From Xanthomonas translucens pv. translucens DSM 18974 (lineage in GTDB: Bacteria > Pseudomonadota > Gammaproteobacteria > Xanthomonadales > Xanthomonadaceae): a stretch of DNA of 21,307 nt. Where the stretch lies: positions 1 to 21,307 of the forward strand of contig NZ_CAPJ01000348.1 in NCBI RefSeq assembly GCF_000331775.1, read 5' to 3'. The position numbers and the translations under genes are program-made. How positions within the stretch are numbered: position 1 is the first letter of the stretch; every line of letters begins with the position of its first letter. A model generated the notes under the pieces. That model was not told where the DNA came from. It ran no database searches and was given only the letters and a program-made list of their open reading frames with translations. Of this stretch, positions 8,099 through 15,532 are shown in pieces.

Positions 8099-9406
8099 TC
8101 ACCACAGCGCGTCGCGCAGCTTGTACCAGGACATCGCCGCCACCAGCAGTGGCGTGCGCAGCAGGCGCCCGCCGGGAAACGGCGCGTGCGCAATCCTGGC
8201 GAACAGGTCCAGGCGCTGCGACTGCCCGGCGATGGCGGCGGCGATGACCTCGCCGGCCAGGCCGGTGGCGGCCACGCCATGGCCGGAAAAGCCCTGCGCG
8301 AAGTACACGTTCGGGGTCAGCCGGCCCCAGTGCGGGGCGCGGTTGCGGGTGATGTCGACATAGCCGCCCCACACGTAGTCCAGTTCGACCTCGCGCAGTT
8401 GCGGAAACACCTGGCGCATGCGCCGGGTCATCACCCCGCGCAGGCCCGGCGGCGGCAGCGACGAATAGCTGGCGCGGCCGCCGAACAGCAGGCGGTGGTC
8501 GCGGCTGAGGCGGAAATAGTCCAGCGCCCAGTTCACGTCGGCCACCGCCATGTCGTTGCCGATCAGTTCGCGCGCCAGCGCTGCGCCCAGCGGCGCGCTG
8601 GCGCCGATGTAGGTGCCGACCGGCATGATCCGCGATTCCAGTTCCGGCGCGATGCCGCGCAGCCAGGCGTTGCCGGCCAGCACCGCGAAGTCGGCCTGGA
8701 CCTCGCCATGCGCGCAGCGCAGGATCGGCCGCGCGCCGCGCATCAGCGCGGTCACCGGCGAGTGCTCGTAGATGCGCACACCGGCGGCCAGCGCCGCGCG
8801 CGCCAGACCGTGCGCGTATTCGAGCGGGTGCAGGTGGCCGCTGGCCGGGTCGTACATCGCGCCCAGGTAGCGCTCGCTGCGCAGGTGTTCGCGCAACTGC
8901 GCGCGGTCCCACCACTGCAGCGGATAGTCGTAGCGCTGCGCCATCTCGGCGATGCCGGCCTGCAACGCACGCACCTGGCGCGGCTTGATCGCCACGTGCG
9001 CATGGCCGTCGCGCCAGTCGCAGGCGATGGCGTGGCGCTGGATGCGCTCGCGCAGCAGCTGCATGCCGTCGCGCGAGAAATCGAACAGCAGCCGCGCCTC
9101 GGCGTGGCCGAGCAGCGTTTCCAGCGTGTGCTGCTCGCAGCCGTAGCCGACGATCGCCTGGCCGCCGTTACGCCCGGACGCGCCCCAGCCGACGCGCTGC
9201 GCTTCCACGATCGCGACCTGGTAGCCGGCCTCGGCCAGCGCCAACGCCGCGCTCAGCCCGGTATAGCCGGCGCCGAGGATGCACACGTCGGCCTGCACCT
9301 GGCCGCGCAGTGGCGGCTGCAGTGGGAAGGGTGTGGCGCTGGCGGTGTACCAGGAGGTGTCGGGACTCGGGACGCGGGACTCGGGACTCGTTGGAGAGCG
9401 GGTCAT
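8099..9406 (-). CDS. puuB: FAD-dependent oxidoreductase, gamma-glutamylputrescine oxidase (PuuB) type
   Basis: A 435-residue DAO-family flavoenzyme, expected to oxidise gamma-glutamylputrescine to the aminobutyraldehyde with release of ammonia and hydrogen peroxide. The Rossmann FAD motif GAGYTG is at residues 45-50, followed by Glu68 (VAIVEAQ) for ribose binding and the family signature GASGRNGGQ at about 75-83. The C-terminal GFSGHGVAATGLAGE closes the FAD site, and FPGGRLLRTPL near the end matches E. coli PuuB. Homology to PuuB begins at about residue 16 (DTSWYTAS). Residues 2-15 are encoded by heptamer repeats and look like an extension. No start codon exists between the repeats and the conserved part, so ATG 9406 or something upstream must be used; that ATG has no clear ribosome-binding site and overlaps a small upstream ORF. 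The gene follows puuA on the same strand. Related amine oxidases remain possible. Confidence 0.85.
   Translation of the reverse strand: MTRSPTSPESRVPSPDTSWYTASATPFPLQPPLRGQVQADVCILGAGYTGLSAALALAEAGYQVAIVEAQRVGWGASGRNGGQAIVGYGCEQHTLETLLGHAEARLLFDFSRDGMQLLRERIQRHAIACDWRDGHAHVAIKPRQVRALQAGIAEMAQRYDYPLQWWDRAQLREHLRSERYLGAMYDPASGHLHPLEYAHGLARAALAAGVRIYEHSPVTALMRGARPILRCAHGEVQADFAVLAGNAWLRGIAPELESRIMPVGTYIGASAPLGAALARELIGNDMAVADVNWALDYFRLSRDHRLLFGGRASYSSLPPPGLRGVMTRRMRQVFPQLREVELDYVWGGYVDITRNRAPHWGRLTPNVYFAQGFSGHGVAATGLAGEVIAAAIAGQSQRLDLFARIAHAPFPGGRLLRTPLLVAAMSWYKLRDALW
9362..9389. repeat. Four tandem 7-bp repeats (GGGACTC type) inside the 5' end of puuB
   Basis: GGGACTC, GGGACGC, GGGACTC, GGGACTC follow in a row. 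Read on the minus strand they encode the Ser/Pro/Glu/Arg-rich residues just after the puuB start, upstream of the part conserved with E. coli PuuB. Heptamer repeats of this style are common between genes in Xanthomonadaceae (from memory). Confidence 0.8.
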
Positions 9407-9435
9407 GGCAACGCGTTGCTGGAGAGGAGAAACAT
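9403..9435 (-). CDS. Possible 10-codon leader ORF overlapping the puuB start
   Basis: ATG at 9435 opens MFLLSSNALP and stops with TGA at 9405-9403, overlapping the puuB start in the pattern ATGA. A strong GGAGG (9448-9444) lies 8 bases upstream of this ATG, whereas the puuB ATG has none. The arrangement would let ribosomes finishing the small ORF restart at puuB (translational coupling). It may equally be chance: it is very short and no product is known. Confidence 0.3.
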   Translation of the reverse strand: MFLLSSNALP

Positions 9436-9477
9436 CGGGTCAGCCTCCGGATGCTTGGCTTTTGCTTTCCGAGTCCT

Positions 9478-9497
9478 GGCTCCCGGCTCCCGGCTCC
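9478..9497. repeat. Three tandem 7-bp repeats (GGCTCCC type) between puuA and puuB
   Basis: Two full GGCTCCC units and one partial unit end three bases before the puuA stop codon complement. They are related to the heptamers at 9362-9389 (GGGAGCC on the minus strand against GGGACTC). Together the two arrays occupy much of the short puuA-puuB junction. Confidence 0.7.
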
Positions 9498-9499
9498 AC

Positions 9500-10879
9500 T
9501 CACACTGTCCGCAAATACCATCGGTAATCCAGATCGCTCACCTGCGCATGGAAATCCAGCATCTCGCGGCGTTTCTGCTGGCCGTAGACGTGGCGGAAGC
9601 GGCTGCCGAACCGCTCGGCGACGAAGTCGCTGGCGAGGAAGTCGGCGATCGCGCCGCGCCAGTCCGGATGGCGGATCTGGGTCTGTGCGTAGGCGTTGCC
9701 CTGCACCGGCGGGCCGGGGTCGAAGCCATGCTGCAGGCCGTGCTCGATGCCGGCCAGCACCGCCGCGGCGACCAGGTAGGGATTGGCGTCGGCGCCGGCG
9801 ATGCGGTGCTCGATGCGGGTGTTGGACGGATCGCTGTACGGCACCCGCATCGCCACGGTGCGGTTGTTGAAGCCCCAGCTGTCGTTGAGCGGCACGAACG
9901 CGTTGGGCACGAAGCGGCGGTAACTGTTGGCATGCGGGGCGAACAGCAGCAGGCAGTCGTCGGCGCTGCGCTGCAGGCCGCCGATGGCATGGCGCAACGC
10001 GTCGGCCGGCGCCTGCGCGGTGCCGGCGAAGACGTTGTCGCCGGCCGCGTCGAGCAGGCTCACGTGCAGGTGCAGGCCGCTGCCCGACTGCGCGGCGAAC
10101 GGCTTGGCCATGAAGCTGGCGAGCAAGCCCTGCTGCTGCGCGATCGCCTTGATCGCGCGCTTTAGCATCAGCGCGTCGTCGCAGGCGGCGAGCGCGTCGC
10201 CGCGGTGCTTGAGGTTGATCTCGAACTGGCCGGGCGCGTATTCGGCGACCGCAGTATCGGCGGGGATGCCCTGCGCGCGGCAGGCCTGCGCGACCGCGTC
10301 GGTGAAGCCGCGCTGGTCGTCCAGTTCCTGCATGTAGTAGACCTGGGTGCTGTCGTTGCGCAGCCCGGTGTGCGCCTGCAGCGGCGGTTGCGGCCGGCCG
10401 TCGGCGTCGGCGCGCGGATCGAACAGGTAGAACTCCAGTTCCACCGCGATCACCGGGGTCAGCCCGCGCGCGCGCAGCCGCGCCAGCACCCGCGCCAGCA
10501 CTTCGCGCGGCGCGATGTCGAGCGGGTCGCCGGCTTCATCGCGCATCGTCAGCAGCAACTGCGCCGACGGCACCGGCGCCCACGGCACCGGCTGCAGCGT
10601 GCCAGGGATCGGGAAGCACAGCCGGTCCTCGTCGCCGATGGCATAGCCCAGGCCGGTTTCCTCGACCGTATTGCCGGTGATGTCGGTGGCGATCAGCGAC
10701 ATCGGCAGGCACACCCCGTCGCGATAGATCTTGTCCAGCGCGTCGCGGGTGATGCGCTTGCCGCGCAGCAGGCCATTGCTGTCCGGCAGCAGCAGGTCGA
10801 TCTGTTCGCAGCCGGGGATGCGTTGCAGGGCCTGGGCGGCGTCCGGAGGCAGGGGCGGAGCGTCGTGCGTGCGGGTCAT
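9500..10879 (-). CDS. puuA: Glutamine-synthetase-family gamma-glutamylpolyamine synthetase (PuuA type)
   Basis: A 459-residue cytoplasmic ligase that should join glutamate to putrescine or a related amine using ATP, the first step of the gamma-glutamyl pathway. The N-terminal beta-grasp part has LLPDSNGLLRGKRI (about 30-43) and PMSLIATDITGNTVEETGLG, which closely follow E. coli PuuA. The catalytic domain shows AVELEFYLFD (metal ligands Glu147 and Glu149), GQFEINLKH, GSGLHLHVSL, NSYRRFVPN, NNRTVAMRVP and EHRIAGADANPYL, so the ATP, metal and glutamate sites look intact. It is closer to E. coli PuuA than is the second family member at 11905. Start ATG 10879 has a weak GCAGG upstream. It is divergent from the amidotransferase gene, as spuI is from spuA in Pseudomonas, and puuB follows. 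The exact amine preferred is not evident. Confidence 0.88.
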   Translation of the reverse strand: MTRTHDAPPLPPDAAQALQRIPGCEQIDLLLPDSNGLLRGKRITRDALDKIYRDGVCLPMSLIATDITGNTVEETGLGYAIGDEDRLCFPIPGTLQPVPWAPVPSAQLLLTMRDEAGDPLDIAPREVLARVLARLRARGLTPVIAVELEFYLFDPRADADGRPQPPLQAHTGLRNDSTQVYYMQELDDQRGFTDAVAQACRAQGIPADTAVAEYAPGQFEINLKHRGDALAACDDALMLKRAIKAIAQQQGLLASFMAKPFAAQSGSGLHLHVSLLDAAGDNVFAGTAQAPADALRHAIGGLQRSADDCLLLFAPHANSYRRFVPNAFVPLNDSWGFNNRTVAMRVPYSDPSNTRIEHRIAGADANPYLVAAAVLAGIEHGLQHGFDPGPPVQGNAYAQTQIRHPDWRGAIADFLASDFVAERFGSRFRHVYGQQKRREMLDFHAQVSDLDYRWYLRTV

Positions 10880-11136
10880 GATGGCGGCCTGCGGGAGTGC
10901 GACGAGCTTAGCAGAGCCGGGTCCGCGTCAAGAATACTCAACAGGCGCCTGCGTTCGACGACGAAACGCGCGCCGCGCGCCGCGTCGGCCTGCCTGCCAC
11001 TGCGTCCTGTAATAGCGCACGCTCCCTGCTGCGGGCATGGCCGGCAGGCGTGCGCCGGCCGCTTCGCACCGCTGCAGCGTGTTGTAAAAATAAAACGCCC
11101 GGGGTAAGTTGCGGCCACGCCACACGAGCTTTTCGC
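10880..11136. promoter_or_regulatory. Divergent promoter region between puuA and puuD/spuA
   Basis: These 257 bases separate two divergent operons, so promoters must point both ways. Three A/T-rich patches stand out in G+C-rich surroundings: 10929-10940, 11009-11014, and 11085-11095 (TAAAAATAAAA). TTCGCA at 11063-11068 and TAAAAA at 11085-11090, 16 bases apart, are a weak forward promoter candidate. For the reverse strand, TATTCT (complement of 10931-10936) is a possible -10, but I see no good -35. No clear operator palindrome was found. The exact start sites are not supported. Confidence 0.4.
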
Positions 11137-11892
11137 ATGGCTGTATCGCCTCTGGTCGGCCTGTCGACCGATCGCAAGCCCATCGGCCAGCATCCGTTCC
11201 TGGCCGCCGGGGAAAAGTATCTGCGGGCCGCGGTCGATGGTGCCGGGGTGACGCCGGTATTGCTGCCGTCGCTGCAGCCGCCGGTCGCGGCGTGCGACTG
11301 GTTGGCGCGGCTGGACGGCCTGTTGCTGACCGGTGCGGTCAGCAATATCGAGCCGTACCACTACGGCGACGAACCCAGCTGGCCGGGCAATCCGCACGAT
11401 CCGGCACGCGATGCCACCACCCTGGACCTGATCCCGCAGGCGATCGCGCTCGGCCTGCCGATCCTGGCGATCTGCCGCGGTTTCCAGGAGGTCAACGTGG
11501 CCCTGGGCGGCACCTTGCACCAGAAGCTGCATGCGCTGCCCGGGCTGTCCGATCATCGCGAGGACCCCAACGCGCCGCTGGACCAGCAGTACGCGCCGGT
11601 GCACGAGGTGACCCTGAGCGAGGGCGGCTGGCTGGCCGACATCGCCGGCAAGCAGCGGGTGCGGGTCAATTCGCTGCATGGGCAGGGCGTGGCGCAACTC
11701 GGCGGCGACCTCATCGTGGAGGCGCTGGCGCCGGATGGACTGATCGAAGCGTTTCGCGGCATCGGTCCTGGCTTCCTGCTAGGCGTACAGTGGCACCCGG
11801 AATGGCGCGTGCTCGACGACCCGTTCTATCTCGGCATCTTCCAGGCCTTCGGCGACGCCTGTCGCCATTACGCGGCTCGCCGCACGCACTGA
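11137..11892 (+). CDS. puuD: Class I glutamine amidotransferase, gamma-glutamyl-GABA hydrolase (PuuD/SpuA type)
   Basis: A 251-residue cytoplasmic hydrolase that should cleave gamma-glutamyl-GABA (or a related gamma-glutamyl amine product) to glutamate and GABA. Nucleophile Cys113 lies in ILAICRGFQEVNVALGG, and His220 and Glu222 in GVQWHPEW complete the triad, at almost the same positions as in E. coli PuuD. GLLLTGAVSNIEP near residue 61 is the family's oxyanion-loop region, and NSLHGQGV near 178 is also typical. Start ATG 11137 is chosen because the sequence from AVSPLVGLSTDR matches the family; the longer open frame adds unrelated residues. The ribosome-binding site is weak. It is the first gene of the forward operon and lies 12 bases before the next gene. 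Confidence 0.9.
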   Translation: MAVSPLVGLSTDRKPIGQHPFLAAGEKYLRAAVDGAGVTPVLLPSLQPPVAACDWLARLDGLLLTGAVSNIEPYHYGDEPSWPGNPHDPARDATTLDLIPQAIALGLPILAICRGFQEVNVALGGTLHQKLHALPGLSDHREDPNAPLDQQYAPVHEVTLSEGGWLADIAGKQRVRVNSLHGQGVAQLGGDLIVEALAPDGLIEAFRGIGPGFLLGVQWHPEWRVLDDPFYLGIFQAFGDACRHYAARRTH

Positions 11893-11904
11893 ATCGACTC
11901 TCCC

Positions 11905-13287
11905 ATGGCCAGCCGACCGCGCTCCCGCAAGAACACCCCCGAACAGCAGGAAAGCTCGCTGCGCCGTTGGCTGAAGGACCGCCACATCACCGAGGTCGAG
12001 TGCCTGGTGCCGGACATCACCGGCAACGCGCGCGGCAAGATCATTCCTGCGGCCAAATTCTCCCACGACTACGGCACGCGCCTGCCCGAAGGCATCTTCG
12101 CCACCACCGTCACCGGCGAGTACCCCGACGACTATTACGACCTGACCTCGCCGTCGGACTCGGACATGCAACTGCGCCCGGACCCGGACACGGTGCGGAT
12201 GGTGCCGTGGGCCACCGACCCGACCGCGCAGGTGATCCACGACTGCTACACCAAGGACGGCCAGCCGCACGAGCTGGCGCCGCGCAACGTGTTGCGCGGG
12301 GTGCTGCAGGCGTATGCGGCGATCGGCTTCAAGCCGGTGGTGGCGCCGGAGCTGGAGTTCTTCCTGGTGCAGAAGAACACCGACCCTGACTTCCCGTTGC
12401 TGCCGCCGGCCGGGCGCTCGGGGCGGCCGGAGACGGCGCGGCAGTCGTACTCGATCGACGCGGTCAACGAGTTCGATCCGATCCTGGATCTGATGTACGA
12501 CTATTGCGACGCGATGGAACTGGACGTGGACACCTTGATCCATGAATCCGGCGCGGCGCAGCTGGAGGTCAACTTCACCCATTCCGATGCGCTCTCGCGC
12601 GCCGATCAGGTGTTCCTGTTCAAGCGTACGATGCGCGAGGCGGCGATGCGCCACGGCGTCTACGCCACGTTCCTGGCCAAGCCGATGGAGAACGAGCCGG
12701 GCAGTGCGATGCACATCCACCAGAGTCTGGTCGACAAGCACGGCAAGAACGTGTTCAGCGGCCGCCGCGCGGGCGAGTACAGCCGCACCTTCGGGCATTA
12801 CCTGGCCGGCCTGCAGAAGTACGTGCCGATGGCGATGGCGGTGCTGGCGCCGAACGTCAATTCCTACCGTCGGCTGATGTTCGGCGAGGTGTCGCCGAGC
12901 AACGTGCTGTGGGGCTTCGACAACCGTACCTGCGGGCTGCGGGTGCCGATCGACACGATCGAGAACATGCGCGTGGAGAGCCGCTTCGCCGGCTCCGACG
13001 CCAATCCTTATCTGGCGATGGCGGCGACGCTGGCCTGCGGGTTGCTGGGCATCCGCGAGAAGCTGGAGCCGACTGCGCCGATCAGCGGCAACGGCAAGGA
13101 GATGGGCTATCAGTTGCCGCGTTCGCTGGGCGAGGCGCTGGACGAGCTGGAGCGGTGTACGCCGTTGCAGGAGATGCTGGGGCCGCGTTTCGTTCGCGCC
13201 TATATTTCGGTCAAGCGCAAGGAGTACGAGACGTTCTTCCGGGTGATCAGTTCGTGGGAGCGGGAGTTCTTGTTGTTGAACGTGTGA
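11905..13287 (+). CDS. spuB: Second glutamine-synthetase-family gamma-glutamylpolyamine synthetase (SpuB type)
   Basis: A 460-residue ATP-dependent ligase paralogous to the puuA product, probably for another polyamine or another step of the gamma-glutamyl route. ECLVPDITGNARGKIIP is at about 32-48. Glu149 and Glu151 (APELEFFLV), AQLEVNF, GSAMHIHQSL, NSYRRLMFGEVSPSN, FDNRTCGLRVP and ESRFAGSDANPYLAM give a complete active site. The YDLTSPSDSDMQLRPD segment and the order downstream of an SpuA-type gene resemble Pseudomonas SpuB. Start ATG 11905 comes 12 bases after the puuD stop, so the two are surely co-transcribed. Substrate choice between putrescine, cadaverine, spermidine or another amine cannot be read from the sequence. 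Confidence 0.88.
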   Translation: MASRPRSRKNTPEQQESSLRRWLKDRHITEVECLVPDITGNARGKIIPAAKFSHDYGTRLPEGIFATTVTGEYPDDYYDLTSPSDSDMQLRPDPDTVRMVPWATDPTAQVIHDCYTKDGQPHELAPRNVLRGVLQAYAAIGFKPVVAPELEFFLVQKNTDPDFPLLPPAGRSGRPETARQSYSIDAVNEFDPILDLMYDYCDAMELDVDTLIHESGAAQLEVNFTHSDALSRADQVFLFKRTMREAAMRHGVYATFLAKPMENEPGSAMHIHQSLVDKHGKNVFSGRRAGEYSRTFGHYLAGLQKYVPMAMAVLAPNVNSYRRLMFGEVSPSNVLWGFDNRTCGLRVPIDTIENMRVESRFAGSDANPYLAMAATLACGLLGIREKLEPTAPISGNGKEMGYQLPRSLGEALDELERCTPLQEMLGPRFVRAYISVKRKEYETFFRVISSWEREFLLLNV

Positions 13288-13297
13288 GTCCGCCCTT

Positions 13298-13335
13298 GCT
13301 TGCGATGGTGGATCGAGAAAGCTGCAATCGCAAGC
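13298..13335 (+). terminator. Possible stem-loop just after spuB
   Basis: GCTTGCGAT at 13298-13306 is exactly complementary to ATCGCAAGC at 13327-13335, with a 20-base loop. It starts 11 bases past the spuB stop and is followed by TTGCTG repeats, not a T-run. It could reduce read-through into the repeat island, but the loop is long and the call is weak. Confidence 0.3.
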
Positions 13336-13537
13336 TGTTGCTGTTGCTGTTGCTTTGCTTTTGATCTGCCGGGCCCCCTCAGCGCGGCAGACCCGGCGGG
13401 CGAATACCCGAAGGGCGGCGCGCAGGATGCGCGACGTTTTTCGCTGGCACATGGATGTGCCATTGAAAAATGCCCGTTGGGGCTGCGGACCTGGAGCGCG
13501 TAGCGCGGAGGGCGCGCTGCGGGGTGTGCTTTCTTTT

Positions 13538-13573
13538 GGTTACTTTTCTTTGCACAAGCAAAGAAAAGTGACC
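13538..13573. repeat. Hairpin 1 of the island
   Basis: The sequence 13542-13553 is exactly complementary to 13558-13569 around the loop ACAA. The stem extends to 16 pairs (13538 to 13573) with one G-T wobble. The stem is A/T-rich, with runs of T on one side and A on the other, so in RNA it could act as a bidirectional terminator-like structure. Confidence 0.8.
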
Positions 13574-13664
13574 CGCGTCAGCGGAAGCTGTTGCTCTTGC
13601 TTCAAAGCTTCAAAATCCCAGTACAAGAACCAAAACAACGGCAAAAGCTTTCGCCTTGCGGCGA

Positions 13665-13699
13665 GTCACTTTTCTTTGCTCGCGCAAAGAAAAGTAACC
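13665..13699. repeat. Hairpin 2 of the island, same stem as hairpin 1
   Basis: The sequence 13668-13679 pairs perfectly with 13684-13695 around the loop TCGC. The 12-base stem is identical to that of hairpin 1 and its loop differs. The flanking bases extend pairing with one mismatch. The flanking TTTTGGTT block is on the right here and on the left in hairpin 1, showing the two copies are inverted. Confidence 0.8.
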
Positions 13700-13920
13700 A
13701 AAAGAAACGCTTTACCACAGCCGAAGGCTGGTCAAGCGCGCCCTGCCTCGCGCCCTCCGCGCTGCGCGCTCCGGGTCCGCGTCCATGTCGGGGATTCGCG
13801 GAAGGGGCATCCTGCCCCTGCCGCGAACGGCGCACATCCATGTGCGCCGCCCCTGCGGGGTTTTTCCCCGCCATGGCCGCCGCTGCGGAAGGGAACCCGG
13901 TAAGTCAACAGCAACAGCAA

Positions 13921-13998
13921 CGGCCACGGCCACGGCCACGGCCACGGCCAAAGCAACGGCCAAAGCAACGGCCAAAGCAACGGCCAAAGCAACGGCAA
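13921..13998. repeat. Tandem 6-bp and 12-bp repeats upstream of spuC
   Basis: Five CGGCCA units (13921-13950) run into four AAGCAACGGCCA units (13951-13998, the last imperfect). Short CAACAG units precede them. The array ends about 70 bases before the spuC start and lies in a frame that stays open into spuC, where it would read as Thr-Ala and Lys-Ala repeats. Units of 6 and 12 bases change length without shifting frame. It is most likely untranslated leader. Confidence 0.8.
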
Positions 13999-14069
13999 AG
14001 AGCCAGTGCGACAGCGAAAGCAGCAGCAACGGCCAAAACAACAGCGGCAGCAACGAGCATGGAGTGGAC

Positions 14070-15434
14070 ATGGATCGGATAGAGACGCGAGCCCTGCAGG
14101 ATCTGGATGCGGCGCATCACCTGCACCCGTTCAACGACAACGCCGCACTGGCCGAAAAGGGCACGCGCATTTTGACCCGCGGCGACGGCGCCTACGTCTG
14201 GGATGCCGACGGCAACAAGCTGCTCGACGCCTTCGCCGGGCTGTGGTGCGTCAACCTCGGCTACGGCCGCAAGGAACTCGGCCAGGCCGCCGCGCGACAG
14301 ATGGAACAGCTGGCGTACTACAACAGCTTCTTCCAGTGCACCACCGAGCCCACCATCCGCCTCGCCGCCAAGCTCGCCGAACTCACCCCCGGCGACCTCG
14401 ACCATGCCTTCTTCACCAACTCCGGCTCCGAGGCCAACGACACCATCGTGCGCCTGGTGCGGCACTTCTGGGCGGTGCAGGACCAGCCGCAGAAGAACAT
14501 CTTCATCGGCCGCCACGACGGCTACCACGGCACCACCATGGCCGGCGCCAGCCTCGGCGGGATGAAGGGGATGCACCGCCAGGGCGGGCTGCCGATCCCC
14601 GACATCCACCATATCGACCCGCCATACCCGTTCGGCGACGGCGGCGACCTGGACCCGGAGGAATACGGTCTGCTGGCCGCGCGCAGGCTCGAGGACAAGA
14701 TCCTGGAATTGGGGCCGCAGCGCGTGGCCGCGTTCATCGGCGAGCCGATCATGGGCGCGATCGGCGTGTACATCCCGCCGCGCAGCTACTGGCCGGAAAT
14801 CGAGCGCATCTGCCGCCGCTACGACGTGCTGCTGGTCGCCGACGAGGTGATCTGCGGTTTCGGCCGCACCGGCGAATGGTTCGGCGCGCAGCACTTCGGG
14901 TTCCAGCCGGACGTGATGACCATCGCCAAGGGCATCACCTCCGGCTACATCCCGCTCGGCGCGGCGATGTTCGGCAAGCGCGTGGCCACGGTGCTGAAGG
15001 AGCAGGGCGGCGAGCTGGCGCACGGTTGCACCTATTCGGGGCATCCGGTGTGCGCGGCGGTGGCGCTGGAGAACCTGCGCCTGCTGCAGGACGAGGGCAT
15101 CGTCGCGCGCGCACGCGACGAGATCGCGCCGTACTTGGCGCAGCGCTGGGCCGAACTGGGCGAGCACCGGCTGGTCGGGCAGGCGCGCATCGTCGGCATG
15201 ATCGGCGCGCTGGAACTGGTCCCGGACAAGCCGCGTCGGCATTACTTCCCCGACCGCGGCAAGGTCGGCGCGCTGTGCCGCGACCATGCGCTGCGCCGCG
15301 GCCTGATCCTGCGCGCGACCAACGATGCGATGCTGCTGTCGCCGCCGTTGATCCTGAGCCGCGTCCAGGTCGACGAGTTGTTCGACAAGGCCTGGCTGGC
15401 GCTGCAGGACACCGCGCAGGCGCTGGGCAAATAG
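14070..15434 (+). CDS. spuC: Class III PLP aminotransferase, polyamine:pyruvate (SpuC) type
   Basis: A 454-residue cytoplasmic aminotransferase expected to move an amino group from putrescine or another polyamine to pyruvate, giving the aldehyde and alanine. The PLP Lys287 is in TIAKGITSGYIPLGAAMFG, and Asp258 in VADEVICGFGRTGEWFG contacts the pyridine nitrogen 29 residues earlier, the usual spacing. TNSGSEANDTIVRLVRHF, GRHDGYHGTT and the C-terminal LILRATNDAMLLSPPLI are also typical of the group. ATG 14070 is preferred because GGAG at 14061-14064 lies 5 bases before it. GTG 14064 is in frame, and the open frame upstream reads only repeat sequence. About 780 bases with the inverted-repeat island separate it from spuB. 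Other omega-amino acid aminotransferases are alternatives, but the setting supports polyamines. Confidence 0.9.
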   Translation: MDRIETRALQDLDAAHHLHPFNDNAALAEKGTRILTRGDGAYVWDADGNKLLDAFAGLWCVNLGYGRKELGQAAARQMEQLAYYNSFFQCTTEPTIRLAAKLAELTPGDLDHAFFTNSGSEANDTIVRLVRHFWAVQDQPQKNIFIGRHDGYHGTTMAGASLGGMKGMHRQGGLPIPDIHHIDPPYPFGDGGDLDPEEYGLLAARRLEDKILELGPQRVAAFIGEPIMGAIGVYIPPRSYWPEIERICRRYDVLLVADEVICGFGRTGEWFGAQHFGFQPDVMTIAKGITSGYIPLGAAMFGKRVATVLKEQGGELAHGCTYSGHPVCAAVALENLRLLQDEGIVARARDEIAPYLAQRWAELGEHRLVGQARIVGMIGALELVPDKPRRHYFPDRGKVGALCRDHALRRGLILRATNDAMLLSPPLILSRVQVDELFDKAWLALQDTAQALGK

Positions 15435-15532
15435 CACGGCGCTGGTTAGTCTGGATGGGTCGTCTCGCGTCGGCCGCGCGACACCGCGGCGTGTATCTTC
15501 CGATCTTCCCCATGGACCTGCGGAGACCTGCA

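Larger units (their letters stand above)
13336..13930. repeat. Large inverted-repeat island (two opposed copies of one intergenic element)
   Basis: No credible gene lies between spuB and spuC. The left arm (about 13336-13573) and the right arm (about 13665-13930, opposite orientation) carry the same modules in the same order. From the outside inwards these are GTTGCTG repeats, a CCGGG-rich block, a small hairpin around ATGGATGTGC (13463-13478 on the left, 13829-13848 on the right), a GGAGCGCG(C/T)AGCGCGGAGGG block, a TTTTGGTTACTTTTC block, and the pair of A/T-rich hairpins facing each other. About 90 bases separate the arms. The arms are diverged outside these blocks. This looks like two copies of a Xanthomonadaceae non-coding repeat family inserted head to head. 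The long frames across it give Arg/Pro-rich sequence typical of false ORFs. Confidence 0.75.

Noticed and set aside
13336..13930. CRISPR array or insertion sequence in the repeat island
   Set aside because: There are no regular spacers, no transposase remnant and no clear terminal repeats with target duplication. The structure is one inverted pair of modular repeats.
13602..14082. Several overlapping ORFs of 60-180 codons in the repeat island
   Set aside because: They follow the repeat modules, have Arg/Pro-rich or simple-repeat content, occur in several frames at once and lack ribosome-binding sites. They resemble the false hypothetical proteins often predicted on such repeats.
14006..15532. 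Long frame joining the spuC region to the first binding protein
   Set aside because: It overlaps spuC in another frame with Arg/Pro-rich sequence. The binding protein has a lipoprotein signal starting at 15533.
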